NCBI GenBank assembly: GCA_017395365.1 | Contig: JAFPUN010000017.1 | Span: forward strand, 1 to 64,000 | DNA: 64,000 nt | From: Bacteroidales bacterium | Lineage (GTDB): Bacteria > Bacteroidota > Bacteroidia > Bacteroidales > F082 | Direction of reading: 5' to 3' | In this document: piece by piece, positions 34,201 through 41,497 of the stretch | How positions within the stretch are numbered: position 1 is the first letter of the stretch | Layout: every line of letters starts with the position of its first letter | The notes under the pieces: model-generated | What the model saw: the letters and a program-made list of their open reading frames with translations, nothing else | Database searches by the model: none | Told to the model about the DNA's origin: nothing | Translations under genes and position numbers: made by a program

Positions 34201-37200
34201 TAGTGGCACAACCGATGGCGGCCAAACGCCCATCATCACTTTAAGCATTGGCGAAAATGTGACGAGGATTCCCGACTATGCCTTCCGCAACAGTGTCAAT
34301 GCCACAAGCGACATCATCATCCCTAACGCCACCACTTATATCGGCACATACGCCTTCTTCGGTTTCAGGAGTCCGCTTTTGACTATCGGTGAAGGCGTTA
34401 CGGTCATCGGGGAATATGCATTTTGGTATTGTCCTTTGTTGCAAACCGTCAACTACAATGCCGTGAACTGCACTCAAATGTACACCCGCACCGGCGCTGG
34501 AACGACGGCCTCGCCCTATGTATACTATTCAGTTTTCAGCTCCAACATCAATGCTTCGGGAGTACCGTCGATACTTTCTTTACATATCGGTAAACATGTG
34601 CAAACCATCCCCGACTATGCCTTCAAAGGTAGCTCCAACATCAGCAACAAGCTATTGTTTCCAAATGTCCTAACAAGCATTGGTGTACAGTCATTCTATG
34701 AATGCAGCAGCATCGTCGGTGACTTGGTGTTGCCCAATGCTGTGACTTCGGTGGGCGAATATGCCTTCTACGATTGCCACGGTTTCGATGGCTCGTTGGT
34801 CATCGGCAGTGGCATCTCCACCATCAACCAGTACACCTTTGCCGATTGCACAGGATTTACGGGTGCCTTGATTATAGGTCGTTCGGTGTCGTCAATAGGC
34901 GCATACGCATTCAGAAACTGCAGTGCCTTCTCGAACCTGATTTCCGAGTTCCCGACACCTCCAACGGCAGAGAGCACCTCATTCAACAACATGACCTACA
35001 CCATCCCAGTGCATGTGCCCTATGCGATGATTCCTGCCTACCAAGCCGCCACGGGGTGGAGTTCGTTTACCAATTATAAGGAGCAGTTTGTGTTCGACCA
35101 ACTTAGCAACGACTCATGGTCCGACACCCAGAACTGGTATGCATTCGAATTGCCCACCGCCAATGACGTGGTGTGCGTCAATAGCAACTGCCATATGGAT
35201 ATGCTCGCCGAAGTGCTTCACCTATATGTCTTAAACCTGAATGATGCCTTGACAATCAACAGTGGCCAGACCTTGACCACCACCTATGGTATAGGCACCT
35301 TGCAACCTTCGCAATTGGTCATCACTGATGGTGCTCAGCTCGTGAATCCCATCAGCAATGCATACGGAACCGTGCAGCGCAATATCAATGGCTACAGTGC
35401 CGAGACCGATAATTGGTTTGTTTTGGGTACGCCCATTTATGAAGGCACAGAAACCAGCACAATCGCCACTGGGACCTATGACCTATTTTATTATGACGAG
35501 CCCTCTCATCATTGGATGAACGAGAAGATAAGCGACAACGGGTTCTCGCTGCTTGAGCCAACCCAAGGCTATCTGTATGCCAACCAGGCGCAACAAACGG
35601 TAGCCTTTGCAGGCCAAATCAACGCTTCCAATGCCGATTTCAGTGTGCCTGTGACCTACGAAGGCAGCCCATTGGCAGGCTATACCCTTGTTGGCAACCC
35701 ATACACGAGCAATCTCATTATTGGCGATGTGAAGCTCAACGGCACCCCGTTGACGACCTATTACAGGATCAATGATGGTGGTGGTTTAGTGGCATATACG
35801 ACTGCCGATCCCATTCATCCTGGCGAAGGCTTCTTGGTGATGGCTTCAGCGGGTGGTACGCTCACTTTTGAGCCAGTGCATGGCCGAAATCACATGGTCA
35901 ACATGCGCGAAACGATGGACGACGAAGGGCCGACAAGAGGCTTCAGAGTACCCAATCACGGAGACTTGACCAATATCAATGCTTATTCTTCAGAAACCAC
36001 CTACACCATTGCTGCCACAGTTAACCCTGCCGAGAGTGGCACGGTGCAGGGCGCAGGCACATATGGTGATGGCACCACTTGTACGCTTATCGCCATGGCC
36101 ATCGAAGGATTCACCTTTGTGAATTGGACAGAGAACGGCAATCAGGTATCGACAGAAACCCATTATTCCTTTACTGTGAATAGTGACAGGAGTTTGCAGG
36201 CGAACTTCGTTTCCAATCAGGCAAACACCTATATCATTACGGCAACGGCCAATCCTACTAATGGCGGTACGGTGACAGGTGCAGGTAGTTATGAAGAAGG
36301 TTCTTCGTGCACATTGACAGCTGCAGCAAATGAAGGCTACACATTCGTTAATTGGATGAAGAACGATGCTGTGGTTAGCTCCAACGCTACCTATACTTTT
36401 ACGGTTATGGAGGCTGCCACCTACATTGCTAACTTTGAGATACAGGGAACCATCACCAATCACTGGACTCCAGTACCCGAAGGATTATATTCACAATCCA
36501 CCACCATCAAAGGCGTTATCCTTTTCAATGGTGTCGAACAATTTTCCAATCAATTGGAATTAGGTATCTTCTGTGGTGACGAATGCCGTGGCTCGGCCAT
36601 TGCTGCGGAATTTTTCATCACACATCGATTTATTGCCGACGTGAATGTGTATGGTGAGAACGGCCATCAGTTAAGTTTTAGATTGTACGACCACAGCCTG
36701 GGCACAGAACTTAATTATACTCCTCCTGCAAGTGTTATCTTTACTGAAGATGGCTACGGCGAGTGGATGGATCCTCTTGCTTTGAACTTCACTTCTTTGG
36801 TTGAAATAAGTGCAACTGTCGACCCTGAAGACGCTGGCGTTGTTACTGGTGAAGGAAATTACGCGATTGGAGCCCCTTGCACTTTAACTGCAACAGCCAA
36901 TGAGGGGTATCAATTTGCTTATTGGACACTGAACGATGTTGAGGTTTCCACCAATCCAACATTCAGTTTCACAGTGGCAGAAGCAGCCTCTTATGTGGCT
37001 CATTTCCAATATGTGCATAGCCGTTCACTCGTTGAAGGCTGGAATTGGTGGAGTACTTTCATCGAACAAGAAGGCATCAACGGTCTGGAAATGCTTGAAA
37101 ACAGCCTAGGTGCCTCTGGCATACGCATCCAAGGCAAGAATGCAAGCGTCGACCGAATTGAGTATGAAGGCAACGTGTATTGGTATGGGTCGCTCAATAG

Positions 37201-38149
37201 CATCAACAACGAACAAATGTACAAGATTCGCACCAATTCAGCTTGTAGTGCCACAGTTGTCGGTGATGCTGCTGATTTGGGCGATCATCCTATCACCATC
37301 AATAGCGGATGGAACTGGATTGGATTCCCCAGTAGCCAAAGCCTGAGTGTTGAGACGGCCATGAGCGGCTTCACGCCTGAAGCTAACGACGTCATCAAAG
37401 GACGCGGTGGCTCAACTACTTACCTTTCGACTGGCGAATACAACTTGTGGTACGGTACATTGACCACCTTAGAGCCCGGCCAGGGTTATATGTACAAGTC
37501 AAACAGTAGTTCTTCTAAGACACTTACATTCCAAAGTGGTCGCAACGGGGAGGCCAAAGCAGTTGCGGAGAGCAGTCTGTTTGAGCCTATGGTTGACAAT
37601 TACGCCAACAATATGCTTATTACCGCCGTTGTTGAAATAAACGACGAAGAATTGCGCTCCGATGATTTCGAGTTAGCTGCATTTGTTGGAAACGAATGCC
37701 GTGGCAGTGTCAGGCTGATGTATGTGGAAGCTTTGGACCGCTATGTGGCTTTCCTTCTTGTTTTTGGAGATACCGAGGAGCCGATTGGTTTTGTGTTGTC
37801 CGATGGGCAAACAGAGAGTTATTCCCAAGAGAGCATAACTTACACCAGCGACGGTTTGGTTGGTTCATTAACCAATCCCACCACGCTTCATTTTGGCACA
37901 TTTGGGACAAGCGACCAACAACTCCAACACGTTTCTGTTTATCCCAATCCTTCAAACGATGTCTTCAATATTGAAGGCTCGGACATTCGCAAGATAGAGG
38001 TCGCTGATGTTTACGGACAGGTGGTTATTGCAAAGGAGATGAAAGGTGACAGAATGCAGATTGATTTGAATGATTGTGCCAACGGAACCTATCTGCTTCG
38101 TATAGTAACCAATAACGAAATCGTTACAAACAAACTGATTAAATATTAA
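31250..38149 (+). CDS. Giant BspA-like LRR surface protein with T9SS domain
   Basis: This encodes 2299 residues. A signal peptide (LFLLLCMAGITRTFA) is followed by ~1150 residues of BspA/LRR_5 repeats in ~23-residue units (SVTSIGDSAFSGCSSLTSV). Five longer blocks containing NAVNCT.M and IPDYAF interrupt these. Next come a strand-rich segment (~1285-1570), InlB-like B repeats (near residues 1584, 1660 and 1852; YTIAATVNPAESGTVQGAG), one 111-residue NHWTP module (36458-36790), a GWNWW/GWNWIGF pair, and a type A T9SS sorting domain (VYPNPSNDVFNIEG...NKLIKY). The BspA and InlB-like parts suggest adhesion. ATG 31250 is chosen over GTG 31247. It is followed after 6 bases by a gene with two more NHWTP modules. 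Confidence 0.92.
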   Translation: MKINNLQNKGLFRTILFLLLCMAGITRTFAYDFSAVAPSGQTLYFTITDNSAREVSLTYPNYREMASGSNSSYHYYTIYYWYNYAKPSGEVVIPENVEYNGVCYTVTSISAHAFGGGASFTITSGYSWDYYYSYASECTGITSITIPNSVRTIGGNAFYGCTGLSGLLTIPNSVTSIGSSAFGNCSNLTSVDIPNSLTSISNSVFQNCGGLTSVNIPNSVTSIGDSAFSGCSSLTSVIIPNSVTSLGGSAFQNCSVLTSVTIGSSVTSIGDDAFNGCSGLTLATIGNSVTSIGNRAFRDCSGLTEIVSLRLTPPTVYYSYTYPSYSTFYNVNKSIPVYVPAESLSAYQNASGWHEFTNYIEVNDANFTSNSTGQTLYYELLDMVTHEVTVAYPGSSALAPWEGFEQPTGHVIIPETVDYQGITYTVRQIKDHAFYGCSGITQVTIGENITYVGPQAFWNCPNLETVNYNAINCDVMYTRTGSGTTSSPYVYYSVFSSDASGGAPALARVTIGSSVQHIPNYAFKDAENIYQRLVIPVSVNEIGNYAFYNCNSMVQMIIQGEGLQTIGDYAFYGCSALQTTINLPNSVLTVGNYAFTGCTHVPSLTIGEGTTSIGQQAFWNCPLMVTVNFNAVNCTTMYTKTGSGTSSSPYVYSSVFNSDTTAGNATPITTLNIGANVTKIPDYAFKNSPNAVHNLVLPEGLLNIGQYAFHSGGFTGDLPIPNTTQTIGQYAFYGCEDITALTIGESVASVGDYSFWSCPALATVNFNAVNCTTMNTAGSYSVFNSGTSNGGTTPITALTIGNNVTNIPDFAFCNSPSIDNELPLPNGLTNIGQYAFYNCSSLTGSLLIPNTVNTIGQYAFYDCSGFDGMLTLSNSLSQIEQYTFHGCSGLNGTLVIPNSVLTIANNAFEDCSGFSGHLNLHNALSSLGGSAFYGCSNLAELTIGEGMTTIGGSAFWNCPAIQTVHFNATNCTSMNTNSQYSVFNSGTTDGGQTPIITLSIGENVTRIPDYAFRNSVNATSDIIIPNATTYIGTYAFFGFRSPLLTIGEGVTVIGEYAFWYCPLLQTVNYNAVNCTQMYTRTGAGTTASPYVYYSVFSSNINASGVPSILSLHIGKHVQTIPDYAFKGSSNISNKLLFPNVLTSIGVQSFYECSSIVGDLVLPNAVTSVGEYAFYDCHGFDGSLVIGSGISTINQYTFADCTGFTGALIIGRSVSSIGAYAFRNCSAFSNLISEFPTPPTAESTSFNNMTYTIPVHVPYAMIPAYQAATGWSSFTNYKEQFVFDQLSNDSWSDTQNWYAFELPTANDVVCVNSNCHMDMLAEVLHLYVLNLNDALTINSGQTLTTTYGIGTLQPSQLVITDGAQLVNPISNAYGTVQRNINGYSAETDNWFVLGTPIYEGTETSTIATGTYDLFYYDEPSHHWMNEKISDNGFSLLEPTQGYLYANQAQQTVAFAGQINASNADFSVPVTYEGSPLAGYTLVGNPYTSNLIIGDVKLNGTPLTTYYRINDGGGLVAYTTADPIHPGEGFLVMASAGGTLTFEPVHGRNHMVNMRETMDDEGPTRGFRVPNHGDLTNINAYSSETTYTIAATVNPAESGTVQGAGTYGDGTTCTLIAMAIEGFTFVNWTENGNQVSTETHYSFTVNSDRSLQANFVSNQANTYIITATANPTNGGTVTGAGSYEEGSSCTLTAAANEGYTFVNWMKNDAVVSSNATYTFTVMEAATYIANFEIQGTITNHWTPVPEGLYSQSTTIKGVILFNGVEQFSNQLELGIFCGDECRGSAIAAEFFITHRFIADVNVYGENGHQLSFRLYDHSLGTELNYTPPASVIFTEDGYGEWMDPLALNFTSLVEISATVDPEDAGVVTGEGNYAIGAPCTLTATANEGYQFAYWTLNDVEVSTNPTFSFTVAEAASYVAHFQYVHSRSLVEGWNWWSTFIEQEGINGLEMLENSLGASGIRIQGKNASVDRIEYEGNVYWYGSLNSINNEQMYKIRTNSACSATVVGDAADLGDHPITINSGWNWIGFPSSQSLSVETAMSGFTPEANDVIKGRGGSTTYLSTGEYNLWYGTLTTLEPGQGYMYKSNSSSSKTLTFQSGRNGEAKAVAESSLFEPMVDNYANNMLITAVVEINDEELRSDDFELAAFVGNECRGSVRLMYVEALDRYVAFLLVFGDTEEPIGFVLSDGQTESYSQESITYTSDGLVGSLTNPTTLHFGTFGTSDQQLQHVSVYPNPSNDVFNIEGSDIRKIEVADVYGQVVIAKEMKGDRMQIDLNDCANGTYLLRIVTNNEIVTNKLIKY
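36458..36790 (+). repeat. NHWTP module copy 1 (111 residues)
   Basis: This 333-base segment encodes a domain beginning NHWTPVPEGLYSQSTTIKGV and ending ...LNF. It is closely similar, at the DNA level too, to 38213-38545 and 38570-38902. All three copies are exactly 333 bases. Confidence 0.88.
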
Positions 38150-38155
38150 GGAGAA

Positions 38156-39373
38156 ATGAAAAGAATCATCATATTATTGGTTGCCTGCCTGACCAGTGGT
38201 ATGTTACTAGCCAACCATTGGACACCGATACCTGAAGGATGGTATTCGCAGTCCACAACGATTCGGGGAGTCGTCCTAATTAATGGCATCGAACAGTATT
38301 CTGATCAGTTGGAACTAGGCATTTTCTGCGGTGACGAATGTCGTGGCTCGGCCATTGCTGCGGAATTTTTCATCACACACCGTTTTATTGCCGACGTAAA
38401 CGTATATGGAGAAAACGGCCATCAGTTGAGCTTCAGGCTCTATGATCATAGCCAAGAGAAGGAGCTTCAGCTTACGCCTCCAGAAGGCGTAGTCTTTACC
38501 GAAGATGGTTATGGTCAATGGCTCGACCCTTGCGTGTTTAATTTTACTTCATCTTCTGCCGAAATTACCAACCATTGGACACCCATTCCTGAAGGATGGT
38601 ATTCGCAATCCACAACGATTCGAGGTGTCATCTTAATCGACGATGTCGAGCAATACTCTGACCAGTTGGAGTTGGGCATTTTCTGCGGCGACGAATGTCG
38701 TGGATCGGCCATTGCAGCCGACTTCTTCATCACGCATCGTTACATTGCCGACGTGAATGTGTATGGTGAAAATGGCCATCAGTTGAGTTTCAGGCTCTAT
38801 GACCATAGCCAAGGGAAGGAGCTCGAGCTAACGCCACCGGAAAGCGTAGTCTTCACCGAGGATGGTTATGGCGAATGGCTTGAGCCTTGTGAGTTCAATT
38901 TCGTAAGTGTAGCGACAACACAGACCTCTCTTCTTGCCCAAGGATGGAACTGGTGGGCTCCAACCGTGTCCACCAGCATAGAGGCTGTTGAGGACGCTAT
39001 TGGAAACGCGTTCGTGTCTATTCAATCTAAGCAGGGGCCAGTCAGTGGCGAGGCTACAGCTGGCGCCATGTATAGGATCCTAACCAACGCAGCATGCACA
39101 TTTAGCCTGAGCGGCATGCCAATGAGCTCTGTCACGGTCGACATAGAGCCTGGGGTCAACTGGTTCGGCTTCATGGGAGCACAACCCACAGTCATCAGCG
39201 ATGCCATTAGCATTACTGCTAGCGTGGGCGACAAAATCATATCACAAAATGAAGGCTTCGCCATATTTACCTCCGATGGGTGGCAAGGTACTCTAAGCCA
39301 GCTAAAGCCTGGCTACGGATACCTTTACACATCAAGCGAAAACAAAACACTCATAATTGAGACTGGGGACTGA
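38156..39373 (+). CDS. Exported protein with two NHWTP modules
   Basis: This is a 405-residue exported protein with signal peptide MKRIIILLVACLTSGMLLA. Residues 20-130 and 139-249 are two copies of a 111-residue module (NHWTPIPEGWYSQSTTIRGV ... LELGIFCGDECRGSAIAA ... FTEDGYG). The C-terminal part has the GWNWWAPTVS / VNWFGFMGA / PGYGYLYTS pattern shared with the end of the giant protein. Unlike its neighbour it lacks a T9SS sorting domain. It starts 6 bases after the giant gene, so they are co-expressed; a partner or accessory role on the surface is likely. The module's family was not recognised. Confidence 0.82.
   Translation: MKRIIILLVACLTSGMLLANHWTPIPEGWYSQSTTIRGVVLINGIEQYSDQLELGIFCGDECRGSAIAAEFFITHRFIADVNVYGENGHQLSFRLYDHSQEKELQLTPPEGVVFTEDGYGQWLDPCVFNFTSSSAEITNHWTPIPEGWYSQSTTIRGVILIDDVEQYSDQLELGIFCGDECRGSAIAADFFITHRYIADVNVYGENGHQLSFRLYDHSQGKELELTPPESVVFTEDGYGEWLEPCEFNFVSVATTQTSLLAQGWNWWAPTVSTSIEAVEDAIGNAFVSIQSKQGPVSGEATAGAMYRILTNAACTFSLSGMPMSSVTVDIEPGVNWFGFMGAQPTVISDAISITASVGDKIISQNEGFAIFTSDGWQGTLSQLKPGYGYLYTSSENKTLIIETGD
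38213..38545 (+). repeat. NHWTP module copy 2
   Basis: This is the first module of the 38156 gene. Its core YSQSTTI, QLELGIFCGDECRGSAIAA, ADVNVYGENGHQLSFRLYD is shared almost unchanged with copies 1 and 3. Confidence 0.88.
38570..38902 (+). repeat. NHWTP module copy 3
   Basis: This is the second module of the 38156 gene, 24 bases after copy 2. The short linker and close DNA identity indicate tandem duplication. Confidence 0.88.
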
Positions 39374-39384
39374 CAACAACCGCC

Positions 39385-39543
39385 ATCCAGCCATCAACAG
39401 CAGGAGATTATGTGGATAGAAGCAAGGATTTCTCTCACAAAATCGATGAGGATGACTTCTGCAAGGAGGTCTTTACCTCGTTTGGCTTTCGCTGGGGCGG
39501 CCACTGGCGCAGCGTGAAGGACTACCAGCATTTCGAGAAGTGA
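39385..39543 (+). pseudogene. Decayed 3' end of an M15 peptidase gene
   Basis: In one frame this reads IQPSTAGDYVDRSKDFSHK...FRWGGHWRSVKDYQHFEK and stop, matching the last ~50 residues of the intact M15 peptidase at 26788-27537 (PSTATDFADRSKDFPHK ... WGGRWRSLKDYQHFE). No upstream part of the gene remains. It precedes ATPase B on the opposite strand and is followed by the GGGCGAAA hairpin. Confidence 0.8.
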
Positions 39544-39551
39544 ACCCACGT

Positions 39552-39592
39552 GGGCGAAACCAACCTGTTTTGGGAAGATTTCGCCCGTTTTT
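39552..39592 (+). terminator. GGGCGAAA...TTTCGCCC terminator
   Basis: GGGCGAAA (39552-39559) pairs with TTTCGCCC (39579-39586) and is followed by GTTTTT. The same hairpin follows the second M15 remnant (41456-41493), so peptidase tail and terminator were copied together. Confidence 0.7.
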
Positions 39593-39615
39593 ACCCCAAA
39601 TAAGCCATCATGGCG

Positions 39616-40950
39616 TCACAACAATCCTGCCATGTAAGCTGGTACAAGCAAGGTGTTGTCATCCTTGCGAAGCTCTTTGGTGTAGATGAGGTAGCGCTCT
39701 CCGATCCGTGATGGGAACTTTTGGCAGAAAGCGTCCAACGAAGCATGGGAGCTATAGCTTCCCGATTTCACTTCCAATGGGCATAGCTTTGCTTCTCGCG
39801 AAAGCAGGAAATCCACCTCGTAGTTATGCCTGTCGTCTTTGGGCCATGTGTAGTAGTAAAGTTCGTTACCTGCGCTGCGAAGCATCTGTGCCACAAGGTT
39901 CTCATACACATAGCCAAGATTGGCGGGCAGGCGGTCGGCAAGCAGTTTGTCGTATAGGATGTTTTCGGTGAAACTTTTGTCCCAAAAAGCCAATGTAACC
40001 ATCAGTCCCGTGTCGCCCACATACAACTTGAATCGGCTTCTGTCTTCGCTCAAAGGCAAGCCTACTTGAGGATCGGTGACGTGGAATGCGAAATTGACCG
40101 TCTTGCTTTCCTCCAAGGCAATCAGATATTCCTCCATCTTCTCCGTTTTCACACCTTTGACAATGGATGTCGGATAGAACCGCGATACCCCACGCGAAAG
40201 CATCGATGGTATGGAACTGAAGAGTCTCCCTATTTTCCCCGTCTTGTCAATCTTGCGGAAATCGTCAATGTAGAGCTTTATGATTTTGCGTTTCATGGAA
40301 TCAACCGCCCGCAGGTTTTTCGTGCCCAAATATTCGCTCACCGCTTGCGGCATACCACCTACAAGCATATACAGCCTGAGGCTGCGCATGTGCTGGCGGT
40401 TCATGTCGGCACCGAGCGAGGCTTTTTTGTCCAATAGCTGCCTCAAAAGTGGGACGGTAGCCGTGTCGCCCATGGCCCAACAGAATTCCTCGTAATCCAT
40501 CGGAAACATCTCTATCCTGTCTTCCTCGCTGGGAATGGTGATGCCGTCGGTGTTTTGGCGTATGCTGATGAGCGAACCTGTTTCAATGTAATCATACCTG
40601 CCGTCTTGCACCAAGTATTTGATGGCTTGTCGTGCCTTCGGGCATTGTTGCACTTCGTCAAAGATGATAACGGACTCGCGCTGGCGCAACGTGGTGCGAT
40701 AGGCATTTTGTAGGTATAGGAAAATATAGTCCAAATCCACCAGGTCGTCGAACAGGCTCTTTATTTTCTCCGATACCTTGTTGAAATCGACAAGGATATA
40801 CGACTTGTATTCTTGCTTGGCGAATTGTTCCACAACCGTCGACTTGCCGATGCGTCGAGCACCTTCCACCAAGAGGGCGGTCCTTCCGTGGTTCTGCTCT
40901 TTCCAATCAAGCATCTGCTGGTAAATTTTCCGTTGAAAAATGTAGTCCAT
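39616..40950 (-). CDS. AAA_14/DUF4143-type ATPase B
   Basis: This 444-residue ATPase is paralogous to ATPase A (28376-29722). Walker A is LLVEGARRIGKSTVV (~26-40), Walker B is SVIIFDEVQQCP, and the next segment YIETGSLISIRQNTDG is nearly the same in both proteins. The C-terminal DUF4143-like half carries YEVDFLL ... LCPLEVKSG, again an E-x-D/E-x-K nuclease-like pattern. It stands alone on the minus strand, is preceded by three 33-bp direct repeats, and is bracketed by two direct copies of the M15 peptidase 3' end. Function is unknown for the family. Confidence 0.87.
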   Translation of the reverse strand: MDYIFQRKIYQQMLDWKEQNHGRTALLVEGARRIGKSTVVEQFAKQEYKSYILVDFNKVSEKIKSLFDDLVDLDYIFLYLQNAYRTTLRQRESVIIFDEVQQCPKARQAIKYLVQDGRYDYIETGSLISIRQNTDGITIPSEEDRIEMFPMDYEEFCWAMGDTATVPLLRQLLDKKASLGADMNRQHMRSLRLYMLVGGMPQAVSEYLGTKNLRAVDSMKRKIIKLYIDDFRKIDKTGKIGRLFSSIPSMLSRGVSRFYPTSIVKGVKTEKMEEYLIALEESKTVNFAFHVTDPQVGLPLSEDRSRFKLYVGDTGLMVTLAFWDKSFTENILYDKLLADRLPANLGYVYENLVAQMLRSAGNELYYYTWPKDDRHNYEVDFLLSREAKLCPLEVKSGSYSSHASLDAFCQKFPSRIGERYLIYTKELRKDDNTLLVPAYMAGLL

Positions 40951-40975
40951 TGGATTCTTTATTTGAAATACGCTG

Positions 40976-41006
40976 CAAAATTACTAATAATCTTTGTATT
41001 ACACAA
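40976..41006 (-). promoter_or_regulatory. Promoter of ATPase B
   Basis: On the minus strand TAATTTTG (40983-40976) is preceded by TTTG near 41007-41004. The start codon at 40950 follows 25 bases later. The 33-bp repeats begin just upstream of the -33 box. Confidence 0.6.
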
Positions 41007-41020
41007 ATTATTGGAAAATA

Positions 41021-41103
41021 AATACTATCAATCCCCGAAGTTTTTTATCGAAAAATACTATCAATCCCCAAAGATTTTTCGATAATAATACTTTCAATCC
41101 CGT
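41021..41103 (-). repeat. Three 33-bp-period direct repeats before ATPase B
   Basis: The core AATACTATCAATCCCC (plus-strand reading) begins at 41021, 41054 and 41087, an exact 33-bp period; the third copy has CTTTCAATCC. The linkers contain TTTTTATCGA/TTTTTCGATA. The sequence is unrelated to the ATPase A repeats, but number and period are the same. Confidence 0.85.
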
Positions 41104-41215
41104 TTTTCATCATAACCAACAGAAATTCGTCATAATTCGCACAAACGATAAAAAATGTTACTTTGCGTGAAAGATAAGGCTGTCTTACCGTTGAGGGAAT
41201 CATAACATCTCATGA

Positions 41216-41273
41216 TTTAGACTATGCAAAGTCTTTTTTCAATCATTTTTTAGACTATGGAAAGTCTTTTTTC
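41216..41273 (+). repeat. Orphan pair of 33-bp-period repeats
   Basis: TTTAGACTATGCAAAGTC and TTTAGACTATGGAAAGTC, each followed by TTTTTTC, begin at 41216 and 41249, again 33 bp apart, with 24 of 25 bases identical. Each core has a GACT...AGTC inverted pair. No intact ATPase gene follows; a short coding fragment does. Confidence 0.8.
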
Positions 41274-41279
41274 GTCAAT

Positions 41280-41366
41280 CGCAGGCATTTGTTTGAAGTG
41301 GACGGAAAGAACAAGACTTTCGACCAAATCAAGGATGTTCCAGACAGTTATCTTGCCTGCCTAAGA
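41280..41366 (+). pseudogene. Possible ATPase C-terminal remnant
   Basis: One frame reads RRHLFEVDGKNKTFDQIKDV then PDSYLAC. This resembles, from memory, the C-terminal tail of certain Bacteroidales ATP-binding proteins, but neither ATPase A nor B ends this way, so the link is tentative. It directly follows the orphan 33-bp repeats and runs into the second M15 peptidase remnant. Confidence 0.4.
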
Positions 41367-41393
41367 CATGGAAGTGCCTGTAGAGTTGGAGAT

Positions 41394-41448
41394 CGTTGGG
41401 GGCGGCCACTGCCGCACCGCAAAAGCCTACCAGCATTTCGAGAAGTGA
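41394..41448 (+). pseudogene. Second decayed M15 peptidase 3' end
   Basis: These ~53 bases match 39491-39543 at most positions (GGCGGCCACTG, CTACCAGCATTTCGAGAAG, stop) but carry an extra G that breaks the frame. In the restored frame it ends GGHCRTAKAYQHFEK. It is the right-hand copy of the direct repeat that flanks ATPase B. Confidence 0.7.
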
Positions 41449-41455
41449 ACCCTAT

Positions 41456-41493
41456 CGGGCGAAACCGACCTGTATTCGATTGGATTTCGCCCG
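41456..41493. terminator. CGGGCGAAA...TTTCGCCCG hairpin
   Basis: CGGGCGAAA (41456-41464) pairs with TTTCGCCCG (41485-41493). It matches the terminator after the first M15 remnant, and it also lies 4 bases after the end of the minus-strand kinase gene, so it may now terminate that operon. Confidence 0.65.
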
Positions 41494-41497
41494 AATC

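Noticed and set aside
39385-41493. A classical insertion sequence around ATPase B
   Set aside because: No transposase and no terminal inverted repeats were found; the flanking repeats are copies of a gene end.
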